Below the pieces are notes generated by a model. It made no database searches, was not told where the DNA came from, and saw only the letters and a program-made list of their open reading frames with translations. Both the position numbers and the translations under genes were made by a program. Positions 63,935-64,000 of a stretch of 64,000 bases of DNA are shown here, in pieces. Each line of letters opens with the position of its first letter. Within the stretch, counting starts at the first letter, position 1. The DNA is from Allohoeflea poritis (GTDB lineage: Bacteria; Pseudomonadota; Alphaproteobacteria; Rhizobiales; Rhizobiaceae), in contig NZ_JAPJZH010000008.1 of the NCBI RefSeq assembly GCF_027889715.1, positions 1-64,000 on the forward strand. Direction: 5' to 3'.

Positions 63935-64000
63935 TGAAAACTCCCGTTCTTCCTTTGGCCTCATATAGGAACCCATGGAACCCGATTGCGAGGTCTAGCG

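Overview
The window looks like a chromosome segment of an alphaproteobacterium of the order Hyphomicrobiales (Rhizobiales), carrying a mobile element at its left end. Evidence for the group: a permuted two-piece tmRNA whose tag reads ANDNYAEARLAA, followed by a ClpXP adaptor of the alphaproteobacterial SspB type; a BA14K-family protein; small DUF4169 and ribbon-helix-helix proteins; and a core order (ilvI/ilvH, HerA-like ATPase, miaA, serB, degP, hflC/hflK, folA, thyA, ssrA, sspB) that resembles what I recall from rhizobial genomes. No genus is claimed.

Positions 1-13039 are the right part of an integrative element; its left end lies outside the window. Its right edge cuts a tRNA-Lys(CUU) gene in the anticodon loop, next to a P4-type tyrosine integrase and an AlpA-like regulator. 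The cargo holds a large serine recombinase translationally coupled to a VirD4/HerA-like ATPase, a second membrane-anchored VirD4/TraD-like ATPase, a replication-relaxation (relaxase-like) protein, a DNA methyltransferase with no visible endonuclease, an XRE regulator paired with a RuvC-fold protein, and several small or membrane proteins of unknown role. No complete type IV secretion channel is seen, so a mobilisable element is the best reading. Three unusual inverted-repeat structures lie in its non-coding parts.

Positions 13100-29200 hold metabolic genes: a PhzF isomerase, an endonuclease/phosphatase-family protein, BA14K, two coupled glycosyltransferase-like genes (one STELLO-like), ilvC, a TetR regulator with its operator, pdxJ, a RecD-like helicase, a thioesterase, a cobalt-type nitrile hydratase (alpha, beta, accessory), a LysE exporter, and an ilvI-eamA-ilvH operon preceded by a leader peptide and attenuator whose promoter spacing suggests a leaderless start.

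Positions 29300-46000 hold a HerA-like ATPase, miaA, serB, a GNAT acetyltransferase, the hflK-hflC-DUF2065-degP membrane quality-control operon, folA-thyA, the tmRNA with sspB, two small proteins, a very large AsmA-family protein and a D-lactate/glycolate-type FAD dehydrogenase. Positions 46000-56800 hold a thioesterase, a CLC channel/antiporter, a kinase-like protein with an acyl-CoA-synthetase-like tail, a MarR regulator, a UvrD helicase, a Tat-exported cyclic-nucleotide phosphodiesterase, an SDR epimerase and an ECF sigma/anti-sigma pair.

Positions 56900-63430 form a tight five-gene operon: a CPA1 antiporter, a Rieske-glutamate-synthase-like fusion, a Rieske-thiamine-diphosphate-enzyme fusion, an unrecognised protein and a membrane protein with a TrkA-C-like tail. 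Two neighbouring enzymes that both carry an N-terminal Rieske domain make this the best candidate for an undescribed system. A CreA-family protein closes the window.
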